Source: Notospermus geniculatus (Eukaryota > Nemertea > Pilidiophora > Heteronemertea > Lineidae). Taken from it: a stretch of DNA of 64,000 bases. The stretch is taken from assembly GCA_002633025.1 (NCBI GenBank), contig NMRB01000165.1, positions 66,933-130,932 on the forward strand. Reading direction: 5' to 3'. Positions 52,375 through 63,112 of the stretch are shown here, in pieces (within the stretch, counting starts at the first letter, position 1; every line of letters begins with the position of its first letter). The position numbers and the translations under genes are program-made. A model generated the notes under the pieces. It saw only the letters and a program-made list of their open reading frames with translations, was not told where the DNA came from and did no database searches.

Positions 52375-54593
52375 GTAAGTAGAATATTGTAGAATATTTT
52401 CAATATTTTATCATTTTCAATGAATACTTTTGTGACAATTTTCAGGTTCTTATCATGCTGTTTTAAATACCCGGTACACTGTATGTCTATTTTCTACTAA
52501 ATTGGCCTTTGGTAGTGAAAGGAAGGTTTAACGTCCTGTGTATCCCTGATTTTACATGGCAAACTACCAAAGTTCCAATTCAACTGACAAATTATCCTTC
52601 CGAGGCTTGTTGGCTGGGAATCTGGTTGGATGCCAAAACCAACCCGTTTCCCAAGAGAACCATTAGACGGTTGAAGTTGCTGCACATCCATGGCAATGAA
52701 TGATGAATTATTGGTTTGAAACAGTTCATGTCACCCAATTGCTAAGACGAGACTAGATTGGTTATCCACCAAGCGTGGATTAATTGCCAATGTTGTGGAG
52801 TAGATGGGAACTTTATTGCGAAGTAAAATTCATCACCAAATTTATCATTTTCCAAGAGTAAATGCCCCAATCACACCAAGCTAGTTCTCAGTATGTTGTT
52901 GAAAATGTTGCCGCACGGGCTCAAACTGTGTGCGAACGGACTGGACGTAGTGGCAACTTTTTACAGTCTTTGTACGAACTTCATGGACAGGCTCGGACGG
53001 GAAGGGCGCTCCAGAACTTCGAGGCATTATTTGGCCAAAGTTACACGTTCTAGCCTGTTTTATGATTTTTTTAGGACGGGGCGGGACGTTTTGAGAACTA
53101 CATGTACTTCAGTGTGACAGTACCTTTAGCAAGCCCCAGGATGGGATTTCTGCTTCCTGCAGGCTGTTCCCAAGAAGAACTCCGATCTGGACACATAATA
53201 TACCGGTAGAATGAACTTAGACAAAATCACAGCTGATGTAGAATTCTACACTCCTACAGTGTCGAGCCCAACCCAGTCCGCCATCCTCCCGATGGGATGA
53301 TCTTGGAGGTGAAAATGGAATGAAGTTTGCACGCAAGCGACATAAAATTGCAGGCATAACTGAACAATTTCCCTCGTCATGATATCAATTGCCCATACGG
53401 TAAAGGACATGTCCCATCATCATGAATCAGCATGTTCAATCAGTGTGTGGTATCAGTATGTTTGACTGATTGGGCCCCAGTGAACGGAACGCAATCAAGT
53501 GGTCTGGTTTGATTTGGTTGGACATCCTAGGGGAGGAAACAGTGGGAGTAGAATTCACAGAGATGACTCGATGAGGTAGCACATACAGGCTTTAGCACAT
53601 TGTAGCCGTACTTACACATACAAAGAGAAGTCTGATTTTTTTTCAGGTCCGGATTCATTTGAAGTCCGGGTTTCTCTTTCGCCACAAATCCAGTTAGTAC
53701 GAAACCCAGCGATCACAGGTGAAGGTCACATCCGTGGGTCACTCAATGTACTAACACATGTAATTATCGCAACGCCATCTGTCGCCGGGTCTAGAACTAA
53801 GATAATTGCACTTACACCTGAAGTAGAAGCCCGGGCCAAGTCCGGACTTGATCTAGACCCACTCATGTCATCCGGTCTTAAGTCTGGAGTTTGTAGACCC
53901 GGGCTTCATTACATCCGCCTTCTTTGTAGTGTAAGCAGAAGTCCGGACTTCGTAGTGTAGTACATGTATATATATGGCTTATCTTGCTGAGATTTCCTGA
54001 TGTCTCACATCAGCCTAGACTTGATGGCCCACATGTCACTCTGAGTATCACTATGATGCTTACTCAATGGCCAACTAGTTTATAAATAGATGTCACATGG
54101 CGGTGGGAACAGCTGGTGGATAAGCTGTTTGGTCTCACCATCTTCCTGATCCTGCCCAATATGTGTATTTCCCACTGTGATTGTCATATTAACACCAGTT
54201 GCCTTTCCTGCTGTATCTGATGATCAAAAGCGTGTGGCGTCGAACAGCAGCTGCTGCACGAGAGTTTCTCCAGTGAAGTATTCTGTAAGATTTTTAGCCC
54301 ACCTGGTGAGCATTTACCATGGCGCAGTGTCTGTCACCATCATCGTCGGTGTCCAGTAGCAGTGCATGTTTTGTAACTGCCGGGGCTATTCATCCCAAAC
54401 TTGGTACACAAGTACCCCTAGTTCAAATGACCTCGGGCACCATCTAATAAACAGATAGCTAGGCCTAAAATGTTCTAACCTGGTGCAAATTTGTATTAGA
54501 TTAGATATCCAAATTGCCAAATTTTGACCATGATCGTATGGCCCTGAAACATTTTGACTACCGACTCATGTCTGAATCTTTGTCTCTTTATAG

Positions 54594-54619
54594 GAAACGC
54601 AGCCAGAAGAATCTATAAT
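54594..54619 (+). CDS. Candidate 26-nt exon (ETQPEESI), copy B
   Basis: Allele-like copy of 49849-49874 with one synonymous change; acceptor TGTCTCTTTATAG, donor GTAAGTA. Confidence 0.4.
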
Positions 54620-55481
54620 GTAAGTATATCTGGGAATTTACATTTCATCTGGTACAAATGTGGAGATTGGTCTTTCACCACCAACTGCATGATGTTGTTT
54701 TCAATCCTCCAGGTTGTCCTGGAATGCCCCGTATTGGGAAACTGATATTTTTCAATGGATTAAGCATTGATTGCATTGAATTCCTATAATGTCATAGGAG
54801 ATGGCATTTTACACTCAGTATCTAATTGATGACAACAAGGTGTTTCACTATGTACATTGCTGACCAGCTGTATTACTTATGACATTCATTTTACCTCATT
54901 TAATGAATATGATTATTTCAACCGTCTATCAGTTTCAGCTGAAGAAACTAATGATATCCAGCATTTTTCTGCCAAAAAGGTTTTACTTCATCTTTTTCAT
55001 TGCATATAAAGAAAAACCTGAGAGCAGTACATGAACCATCACGCAAGTTCGTGCAGTTTATACCTCGTAATGGGATGTGAGACAGTTCGTGTCATTGCCA
55101 GTGGCACCGGGGAACACTTCTCCGAATTAGTAATGCCAGTCATGTCTTGTGGCAGTTCCAGAGCAGAATCACTAGGGCATGGCTGAAGCATAATCAAATT
55201 AACTGTAGGATTCCCATTCTTCCTCGTGGTGAAACATACATCACAAGAAACGTGAAATATTCGTATTCTATGAGTCTCAGTCATTGCTCTTCGCCTTTGG
55301 GTGTATTCATTAGAATTTAATGGGATATGTGGGAGTCTGAGAGGCAGCAATGACCATCGCTACGTTATAAAAGGATACTAGTATGCTGCAATCATGCACC
55401 TGTGCACCACTGGATGCAGGACCAAGATGGGGATGCAGCACAATGGCACAAGGCTTGCAATGCACAATACATGACAACATG

Positions 55482-55600
55482 GTTGATATAATTATAAAAG
55501 CTAGCGAATGCTTTTACTTTAAATTTTGCAGTACATTTACATTGGACAATGCTGTGCAAATCTTAAGTAAAAGCATTTGCTAACTTTAATGAATACCAGC
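55482..55600. mobile_element. MITE family G(C/T)TGATATT, copy 2, absent from copy A
   Basis: GTTGATATAATTATAAAAGC at left and ..TTAATGAATACCAGC at right, with inner AAGTAAAAGCATTTGC. Flanks acatg and ccatg; copy A reads GACAACATGTTATCC (about 51497). Related to 29679-29796. Confidence 0.85.
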
Positions 55601-55805
55601 CCATGTTGTCCAGTGCTCTGTTCGGGTCACAAGATAGCCATGTCGATGGGTGTCGCTTTCCAATGTAGTTTTGCAATTACTGCATCTGGGATGACTATTC
55701 CATGTTACAAAAAATTCATGAGCTTGCTTATGAATTTTTGATGGTACACACCTGATGTAGATGTGATGTGGCATCTAGAAGAGCAGAAAGGCAATCATCT
55801 GGGCC

Positions 55806-58255
55806 CGCCAATATTGTGTGTCATCACACGATAGAAATAACAAGGTGCTGAAGGGGTTAGGTTGGCGATGATACTGATGAATCCATTGGGCTGTCCTCTT
55901 GGATGAGAATCATTGGGGAATTACCCATTCATAATTTAATACTTATTGATCAAGAGTACCATGGCCTTGGTGGTGTTCCCTTGCTGGTTTGGATACATCC
56001 CTTTCAGCTTATGTTGTTATTCAAGTCCGCAATGGACATCACAGCTGAGGTCAGACGACTAGGCAGAGCAACAAGTTATCTTTTGTCATAAGCACGAATG
56101 TTCTTTTTTATTGGGGAAGGTTTTTCTGTGTTTTGCCATCGATAAGGTGCTCCTCCATGTGAGTTTTCGTGCACGAGTTGGCTCTTAATGGCAGTTCACC
56201 ATATTGTTGATGACCAAATTGCAACCTGTAGTATAGACAAATCCCAAATTGACATAAATGAGAAAGATCTGCGCACTTCTGTTGAAATCGCAGACACAAC
56301 CTCGGTCTGAAACTGAATGACGTGATGCAGAGAACCCCACAACAGTGACTTCGACGACGTTGCATCAGAGTCGACCATTGCTCATGTTGCTGAATAATGG
56401 ATTGCGTACGTCAGCTGGTTTCAGATCGANGAGAAAGGAGAGAGTAAAAGACTCAATTTGTGTTCATAATGTCTTGAGGTCGATGGATAATATCTGAGGA
56501 ATTCTATTTTGATGACAAGGTCTTTTGATCTTCAGTGCATGGTTGAAAGAGGGCATCATTTTTTCTGTAAAAGCTGTGTGGAAAGATACAAAATCACTGA
56601 ATCAGTGGTCCTTGGGCTAAACTTCAGAAGCTTATTTCACTCTTGCAGTGACACATTCAGTCGTGGTTTCGGCTGAAGGAGCATCACTTGAGTTGACTGC
56701 TTGACAAGTTTTTGGTTTGCTGCACTTACCAAGTGCCATTGTGTTGCAGGACGTGCAAAAATTTCCCCCTCAGATCCCCCTTTGCAGATTCTTTGATAAC
56801 AGTACTTGTGTATTTTGTACCATTCAAATTACAGAAATTATCAATACCTTCTCAAATAAAAATGAAAGTTCTTGTTGATATCTCCCACCTGTTATTTCTC
56901 AAATGCCCCAAGCACTCTCATTCCTTGTCTACTTCGGGTAATCAACCATCAAATACCTATATTGCAAGCCCTAATTTTCTAAAGATGAAGACCCGTCGGG
57001 CATTTGGAGTTAGAGATTCATGATTGTACGAATTATCTTTTAAGTTCAAAGTAACAGCAAAATTCCTCTTATAATCTCGATTAGAAGCTTTGTGTATGGA
57101 GGTTTCCAGTTTCTTTGACTGTGCAGTCTCATGAGACTGTTAATTTACGTAATGTAGAATTAGGTATGGCTGGTGATGTTGGGAACTGTGTCAGTGTGAC
57201 GTGCTGGAACTCTACAAAAGCGAGATTTTTTTGCCATGATGATGCAAAGTCACAGGATGGGTTGTGGCGCATGATGTTTCATTTCTAGAAGTCACAGGAT
57301 GGGTTTTGGCTCATGATGTTTCATTTCTAGGTTTGCAAGGTACTGAACAAGTGTTCCAAATCCAGCAACATTCCATGACACACGAAACAATTTAGAGTGC
57401 AATTCTGGTCTTATTGCCCAGCACTCTGAACCAATTTGAGACCCGGTTGCTGTCAACTTGTTCTATGATTGAACCACCAACACAGCAGAGGTTGGACTGC
57501 AATTTCTGACACGAAACAAACCGCGAGTGAAATGGTTCCTCAGCTGGACATCTGATGGTTGTGTTATTGGCACTGATTTAAAATTCTGGTTTGTCACATG
57601 CGATTGAAACATGAAAGAAAGATCTCACGTATTACCCAGCATGAGATATGTGTGGTTTACACTATAGCAAAGCTACTCTTCTGTTATTGAAAGGCAAAGT
57701 GAAAATAACTAGCTGGAGGCGACATTACCAGCGGTGTCGGAATGAACATCAGTATCTTTGAGATAACTCTTGCGAGGTAGTTATCTGGTGGTTGTGGTTC
57801 TGATTTTCCTGCTGAGGCTTTGATTACAAGTGATGGGAAAGGAGAGCAAATTATTTGTTGCCAGTGGATGGCGCACCATGCGTCCGTGCAGCTATAAAAG
57901 ATCTTGACTATTCGCCAGGGTTTTCGAAAGGTCATCACATGTCCACCAGGATCATGGAGTGGTTCTGACATGGAAGGCTTTAGAGGTACAACTTGAGTCT
58001 GGAGAGCTATCTAATGAGGGTAGACAGCCATGGACCAGTTGCGATTTATGAGGGATTTTCATAGCGATATTACTCTCATCAATCTATATAGAACATGATG
58101 TGCCAAATACCTGGACTTATCAGTGATGCACAATGGTTGTCCTGTCACTAAGCTTCATCAATCACTTTCTCTAGAACATAAATCATCATATTTCTTATTG
58201 TGGGCGTTTATAACCATACTGCACCCTGTAAATCCAAACTTCCTACACTCTCAGT
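55806..58255. other. Stretch without a firm gene
   Basis: An acceptor-like GTGTTGCAG at about 56750 opens a frame to 57023, but no domain or donor supports it. An imperfect tandem repeat of CAGGATGGGTT..GGC.CATGATGTTTCA occurs at 57250-57330. N at 56430. Confidence 0.3.
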
Positions 58256-58304
58256 GTGTTCGATTACTTGCACCGCACTTGGGGAAGCTCGGATATCGCA
58301 CATT

Positions 58305-58500
58305 GTGGAGCATGCGCAGTGAGGCCGAGTAAACGAATGATGTCGCGCCTGGTTAGAGTGAAGTGTCATGGCGCCAAAGTATTTCCTCTTTCTCCGTTGG
58401 CTGAATCAGCTTCACCGCCATCTTTTCGTGAAGTAACGGGCTCAGAGGGTCACTCACTTGGGCCAGGCGCGAATAAGCGTGAGTTATGACGTCAGCTCGA
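58305..58500. promoter_or_regulatory. CpG-rich promoter-like cluster (NRF1, YY1, CRE)
   Basis: CATGCGCAG (58311-58319, NRF1-like), GCCATCTT (58417-58424, YY1-like; reverse strand AAGATGGCGG, a start-codon type YY1 site) and TGACGTCA (58487-58494, CRE) fall within 190 bp that is far richer in CpG than its surroundings. Direction and gene are unknown: the minus strand offers ATGGCGGTGAAG and the plus strand ATGACGTCAGCT as possible starts. Confidence 0.4.
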
Positions 58501-58559
58501 GCTAGCAAGAACGCTGTGGCACTTACTCGGGGAAGTGTGGCGCTAGTAATCAAACACAC

Positions 58560-59560
58560 TAAAAGTTCCGAGTCATCAGAAACTAGGAATTCACATTTGG
58601 GGTTTGTCAACCTACTTCTGTTGGCAACAACTGCCTTAGTCGGCATCCACATCCTTTTTCACTCAGCCCACATCCCACACCATCATTCACCTCCTACATC
58701 CTGCATCCCTCTATTCATTGACCACATGCTGCAATTCAAATAGTGCTATATCCTCCAATACTGGAGGTACAGCAAGCTATGCCCAAGGGATCTAGTCATT
58801 GTTCCCTTATCCGGGCGAACATTGGGTCACCTACGTTAGGATATGAAAGATTTCATTCAGTACATTTGAAACTCAACTCTGATGTCCTGGTGGACAATGT
58901 GGTCTTCCGTGGCTTTGTTGGATCTAAGAGGATTACGGCCTGATATCATATCATTTGCTTTGGTAATCCTAGTGCCGTTGTTGTCCGTTGAGAAAATAAA
59001 ATCCTGTGTTACAAGGTCGAAGACGAAAGTCACCTTAGAAGAAGAAATAATGAAACCAACAATGGTGAATGGCCTATTGAGAAAGAACTCGCACAAAAAA
59101 ACTCTCGCGTGGAGTAGCGCCTTAAAAGTGGCAAAACCTGTCTGTCAATACATCTATCTAATTTTCTTTCTTGTCAATAGAGGGCTCCTTTCTGCACAGA
59201 AAAGCCCAGTTGTCATAAATGATAAGAAACTTTGGATTCTTGCTCAAATCCTGTTTTGAACAGATTTTGTCTAAATGCCGTCAGTGCCTACTTAATGTCT
59301 ATTGCCATAATGTTGAGTTGTCTGATGTTTGACCGTGCCCCCTTATGCGCCGTTTGTAAACTCAGCTCTATTGATCTGCTGATGGGATGAAGCCAATTTG
59401 CCAATGAGATTTCCTATAACAGGATTGACGTCTACAGTGAACAAAGTAACTCAAACAAATGGGTTCTCACCATCGTTATTCGGTGTATGATACACCTGTC
59501 TATGAAGGACGTGATCTGCTGCAGAGTGGTCAAGTTGAACTAATGAGGTTGTTTTGGTAT
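58560..59560. other. Stretch without supported features
   Basis: The frames at 58486-58743 and 58882-59259 lack recognisable domains. No repeat partners were noticed. Confidence 0.25.
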
Positions 59561-59564
59561 GGTC

Positions 59565-60345
59565 TTGTGTTGTTGTAGCTCTTCTTCTGGAAGAAAGAAC
59601 CATTTGCCCACGGTGTCCAAAGTAATATTTGTGTTGTTGTTGTTGTTGTTGTTCCTCTTCTTCTGAGGAAGAAGGATCCATATTGCTCACAGTATCAAAA
59701 GAGGTCTTTATGTTGTTGTTCTTCTTCTTCTGGTGGAGGAAACCATTTTGCTCATATTATCCAATGAGTTTTTGTCTTCTTCTTCTGGAAGAAGGAACCA
59801 TTTTGCTCACAGCATCCAAAGTGATCTTTGTGTTATTGTTGTTCTTCTTGTGGAAGAAGCATCCATATTGCTCACAGTATCGAAAGGAATCTTTGTGTTG
59901 TTCTTCTTCTGGAAAAGGATCAAGATCGCTTACAGCATTCAGAGTGATCTTTGTGTTGTTGTTGTTGTTGTTGTTGTTCTTCTTCTTCTTCTTCTAGAAG
60001 AAGGATCCATATTGCTCGCCGTAGCGAAAGGAATCTTTGTGTTGTTGTTGTTCTGGGAAAAGGATCCAGATTGCTCACACCATCCAAAGTGATCTTTGTG
60101 TTGTTCTTCTTCTTCAGGAAGAAGGATCGATCATTGCTCACAGTATCAAAAGGAATCTTTGTTTTGTTCTTCTTCTGGAAAAGGATCCAGATTGCTCACA
60201 ACATCCAAAATGATCTTTGTGTTGTTATTGCTCTTCTTCTGGAAAAGGATCCATATCACTCACATTATCCGTAGGGATCCTTGTGTTGTTGTTCTTCTTC
60301 TTCTTCTGGAGGAAGGAACAATATTGCTGTGCGTATATCCAAAGG
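59565..60345. repeat. VNTR of TTG/TTC-rich units
   Basis: About ten irregular 60-85 bp units: TTCTTCTTCTGGAAGAAGGA TCCATATTGCTCACAGTATC then AAAGG(A)ATCTTTGTGTTGTTG, varying in (TTG)n and (TTC)n length. The Cys/Ser/Leu-rich frames are repeat products. Confidence 0.9.
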
Positions 60346-61156
60346 ATTTCTCAAGAAGATGGTTCCTCATGAGTCTTCATATGGCAAAAAATGGTCAGAG
60401 GTGGTGATCTACCAATATCAGATGAACCCAGTCTGTCCAATAGGCATGGTATAGAATTGGATTCCTGAGAGACCAGCCAGTCACCTCAGACACGGCATGA
60501 ACATATGGTCCATTTATGTAAAATGATAGAAAAATATTTGTTGCGTGATCGCAATGATATACCCTGAAATTATCAGCTTGCTCTCCTGAATAATGCATTG
60601 TCCACTGTGTCAGGCTGTCGGTCTGAGGGCGGTTTATCCTATCCGTTGGTTTGTCATGTAAGGAGTAATTGAATTGGTATGATCTGATAGGAACCCGCTG
60701 CTGCATGACCCAGCACTGGCAATATGATGCGACAGTGCTCAAACAGAATGACTCCTTTGACAAACTTCTGTCATATTTGTTCGACTTGAATGGAGAGAAT
60801 TGATGAATCTGTCGTGAAGGTTGATATTGAACTTAGTGAACCACATCAATGGCAGGTCGATTGAAATCTATTTCCAGTTGGTCTGTGTTCCGTATGTCAA
60901 ATGAGCATTGATCATCAACACGGATGATCAGCTTTGAGCGTGATCTGGTGGAAGGGATCCTTGTGGCTCTTATGAGAAACTAGACGAGTACATGTCCTAT
61001 AAACAAAAGTTCATGTGGCATTGTGTGAAATGTGAAAGGCAAAGGGCATGTTGCTGCTGAGGGTGTTGCTGGAGTGGTGTAGTGAGAAATTCAACCTCTG
61101 TCATCTCTGAAATGGTGGTTCAGAGCCTTTCCTTATGTGACACAGAAGGTAGTGGT
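60346..61156. other. Stretch without supported features
   Basis: Ordinary composition; no coding, hairpin or repeat signal that I can support. Confidence 0.3.
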
Positions 61157-61646
61157 AGTGTCCCACTGGCAAATTTTGTCCTGCGACAAGGGGCGAATGA
61201 AAAATTCGTAGCTCCTCGTAACAGTTCTTAGACTGTCGTCTATGTTCGCAATGATTCTCTGGATCGCAGAAAAATTTTCCAAAAGTTGAAAATTTTCCCG
61301 GGACAGAATTTTAGTTGAAGTCAGTCGAACTTATCATGTATATAGTCGCACCCATGTGGTACATAGTCGTACAGGATCGTAGGTCTTAGATAATGGAAGA
61401 GTAACTTTGACTATCTACGACAGTCTGCTACTAGCGACGAGTAATGTGCGAAGAAACTACGAGCATCTACGAGTATCTACAACCACCCAGGACTAACTTC
61501 GTCTACGCCTGCCAGTGTTTGACCAATCAGCGACCACTTGACAACTCGCAAAAAACTATGAATGCTAAATATCGCAGGTTGTCGAGGGAATATCGCAGAC
61601 TTCAGATTCGCCCCTTGTCGTGGGCAAAAGTCGCCGGTGGGACACT
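61157..61646. mobile_element. Foldback element, 490 bp
   Basis: AGTGTCCCACTGGC..TTTTG..GCGACAAGGGGCGAAT at left and its inverse at right. TA borders both ends. The interior has TACGA/TCGTA-rich inverted words (ATCGTAGG, CTACGAC). Confidence 0.75.
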
Positions 61647-61818
61647 ACATGTACTATAACTCTCTTTTTGTCTCTCTGGTTTTTCCTGTGTTATGTCTGT
61701 GTTTTGACTTTGCCACTTGGCTCTAATTCAGTCCTCACTAGTCATGTCATTGTCCAGTCAATGTCAATGATGTAACATTGAAAGCATTCTCACTTTTAAG
61801 CAAGAATATCTCTATTCC

Positions 61819-61943
61819 GGTTTATTCCCACTTCGCCCCTTCCCATTTTGCCCCCTAACAGTAAATCCATTAAATACTGGTAGCTACCCCTAACAATAAC
61901 CATTAGGGGGCGAATTGGGAAAGGGCGAAATGGGAAGACACCC
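61819..61943. mobile_element. MITE, 125 bp, with exact 8-bp target duplication
   Basis: GGTTTATTCCCACTTCGCCC at left and inverse of GGGTGTCTTCCCATTTCGCC at right; tctattcc on both sides (61811-61818, 61944-61951). An inner CCCCCTAA/TTAGGGGG pair completes the hairpin. Confidence 0.85.
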
Positions 61944-61950
61944 TCTATTC

Positions 61951-62329
61951 CTGCTTTTACACCTAAGTGATTTTTCCAGACCCGAGTTCAGATTTAACCC
62001 GGATCCATTGACTTTAATGTCCACACCTAATTAATATTCCTCTTAAGATATCTAACGCTTGTTGTGATATTTATAGATACAACACCGATTCAATTTTATT
62101 AGCCTAATGATACCTGTCGGTGGGCTCAGTAAACGTAACCCGGCATTTCTCTGTCCACACCTATGATCGGAGCCGGGCTAAAGTATAACCCGGATCCACG
62201 ATGGGTCTGACCCACCTTTCGAAAGTGAGCTAAATTAGTCCGGCAATTTTTAACTGAGATTCGATTTCCAAAGGTGTAAATGCAAAAATGGAGGGTCAGA
62301 CCCGGCAATTTCATTAGGTGTAAACGCAG
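61951..62329. mobile_element. MITE with CTGC(T/G)TTTACACCTAA ends, about 380 bp
   Basis: CTGCTTTTACACCTAAGTGA at left; TTAGGTGTAAACGCAG at right. AACCCGG/CCGGGTT and CAGACCCG/GGGTCAGACCC words repeat in both orientations. It directly abuts the previous MITE. Confidence 0.75.
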
Positions 62330-62342
62330 CTTATATCATCAG

Positions 62343-62685
62343 AAACGGTAAGAGTTTCTTTTCCATGTTGACAAATTGCTTGCAACCTCCATCTACCATG
62401 CACCTCAACTCGTCAATCAATGACAGGTCCAATAGAGCACTAAAATGTGTTGCACATGAGCCACATGAGAGGAAGCTAATGACACACCAGCACAAGCCAT
62501 CAGGCAACAGGTTTGGATGTATAAAGCTACAGGGAGCACTAGAAATAGTGTACAGTAAAGATATGGTGACGAGTCCCACCATGAAATCAGTTTACAAGCC
62601 CCTGATGACTTGTGTGGCTGATGGTGTCATCAGATGTTTGGATGTTGTCGATAGATATGCAGCCAAGCTTTGGAATGGAAGATAA
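62343..62685 (+). CDS. Unrecognised terminal-type exon
   Basis: After an AG acceptor at 62341-62342 the frame reads NGKSFFSMLTNCLQPPSTMH, SSINDRSNRALKCVAHEPHE and SGNRFGCIKLQGALEIVYSK, ending DVVDRYAAKLWNGR then a TAA at 62683-62685. Composition is protein-like and unique in the window. If read as its own ORF it begins at the ATG at 62365 (107 codons with stop). I do not recognise a family and cannot link it to the MGNC exons by phase. The weak pyrimidine tract before the acceptor keeps confidence low. Confidence 0.4.
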
Positions 62686-62761
62686 TCTTCGCTGACCAAA
62701 CATACCAATGACAAGAGGCTCACACTGACGTCTCTGACGACAGATAGCAGACGTCATGGAG

Positions 62762-63106
62762 TATGGGTGGTTATAACTGCAAATAAAGACATTACAAAAT
62801 AAAGACGTTGTTGTAGTCATATTCTGTAGTGTTGTGATGATCTTGAGTCTTAGCTAAGAAAGAGGTGATCATGAGGTGGCACTGCATTCGTCCAAACGAA
62901 GAATCACAAAAACACCCGAAGTGTTACAAATGATACAGCGCCACCTTACGTCTTTCTTAGCTATGACTCGCAATCATGTGGACAACTGCAGTGCCACCTA
63001 ACGTCTTTCTTAGCTACGACTAGAGATCACCACAACGACTAGAGAATATGACTACAACAACGTCTTGACTTTGTAACGTCTTTATTTGTGGTTATAACCG
63101 CCCATA
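62762..63106. mobile_element. Foldback element, 345 bp, 6-bp target duplication
   Basis: TATGGGTGGTTATAAC at left and inverse of TATGGGCGGTTATAAC at right; atggag on both sides (62756-62761, 63107-63112). Arms of about 130 bp share TCTTAGCTAAGAAAGA and AGGTGGCACTGCA; an extra CACCTTACGTCTTTCTTAGC block lies in the middle. Confidence 0.85.
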
Positions 63107-63112
63107 ATGGAG

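Larger units (their letters stand above)
51706..55805. repeat. Overlap copy B (probable allelic contig start)
   Basis: Homolog of 46703-51704; continues at 55806 into sequence not present elsewhere in the window. Contains its own copies of the 21-nt and 26-nt candidate exons. Confidence 0.9.

Noticed and set aside
54711-54750. Possible final exon after acceptor CAATCCTCCAG in both overlap copies
   Set aside because: The two copies differ by several amino-acid-changing bases in the only frame that fits, unlike the adjoining micro-exons.
59629-60407. Cys/Ser/Val-run ORFs
   Set aside because: Translations of (TTG)n/(TTC)n VNTR units.
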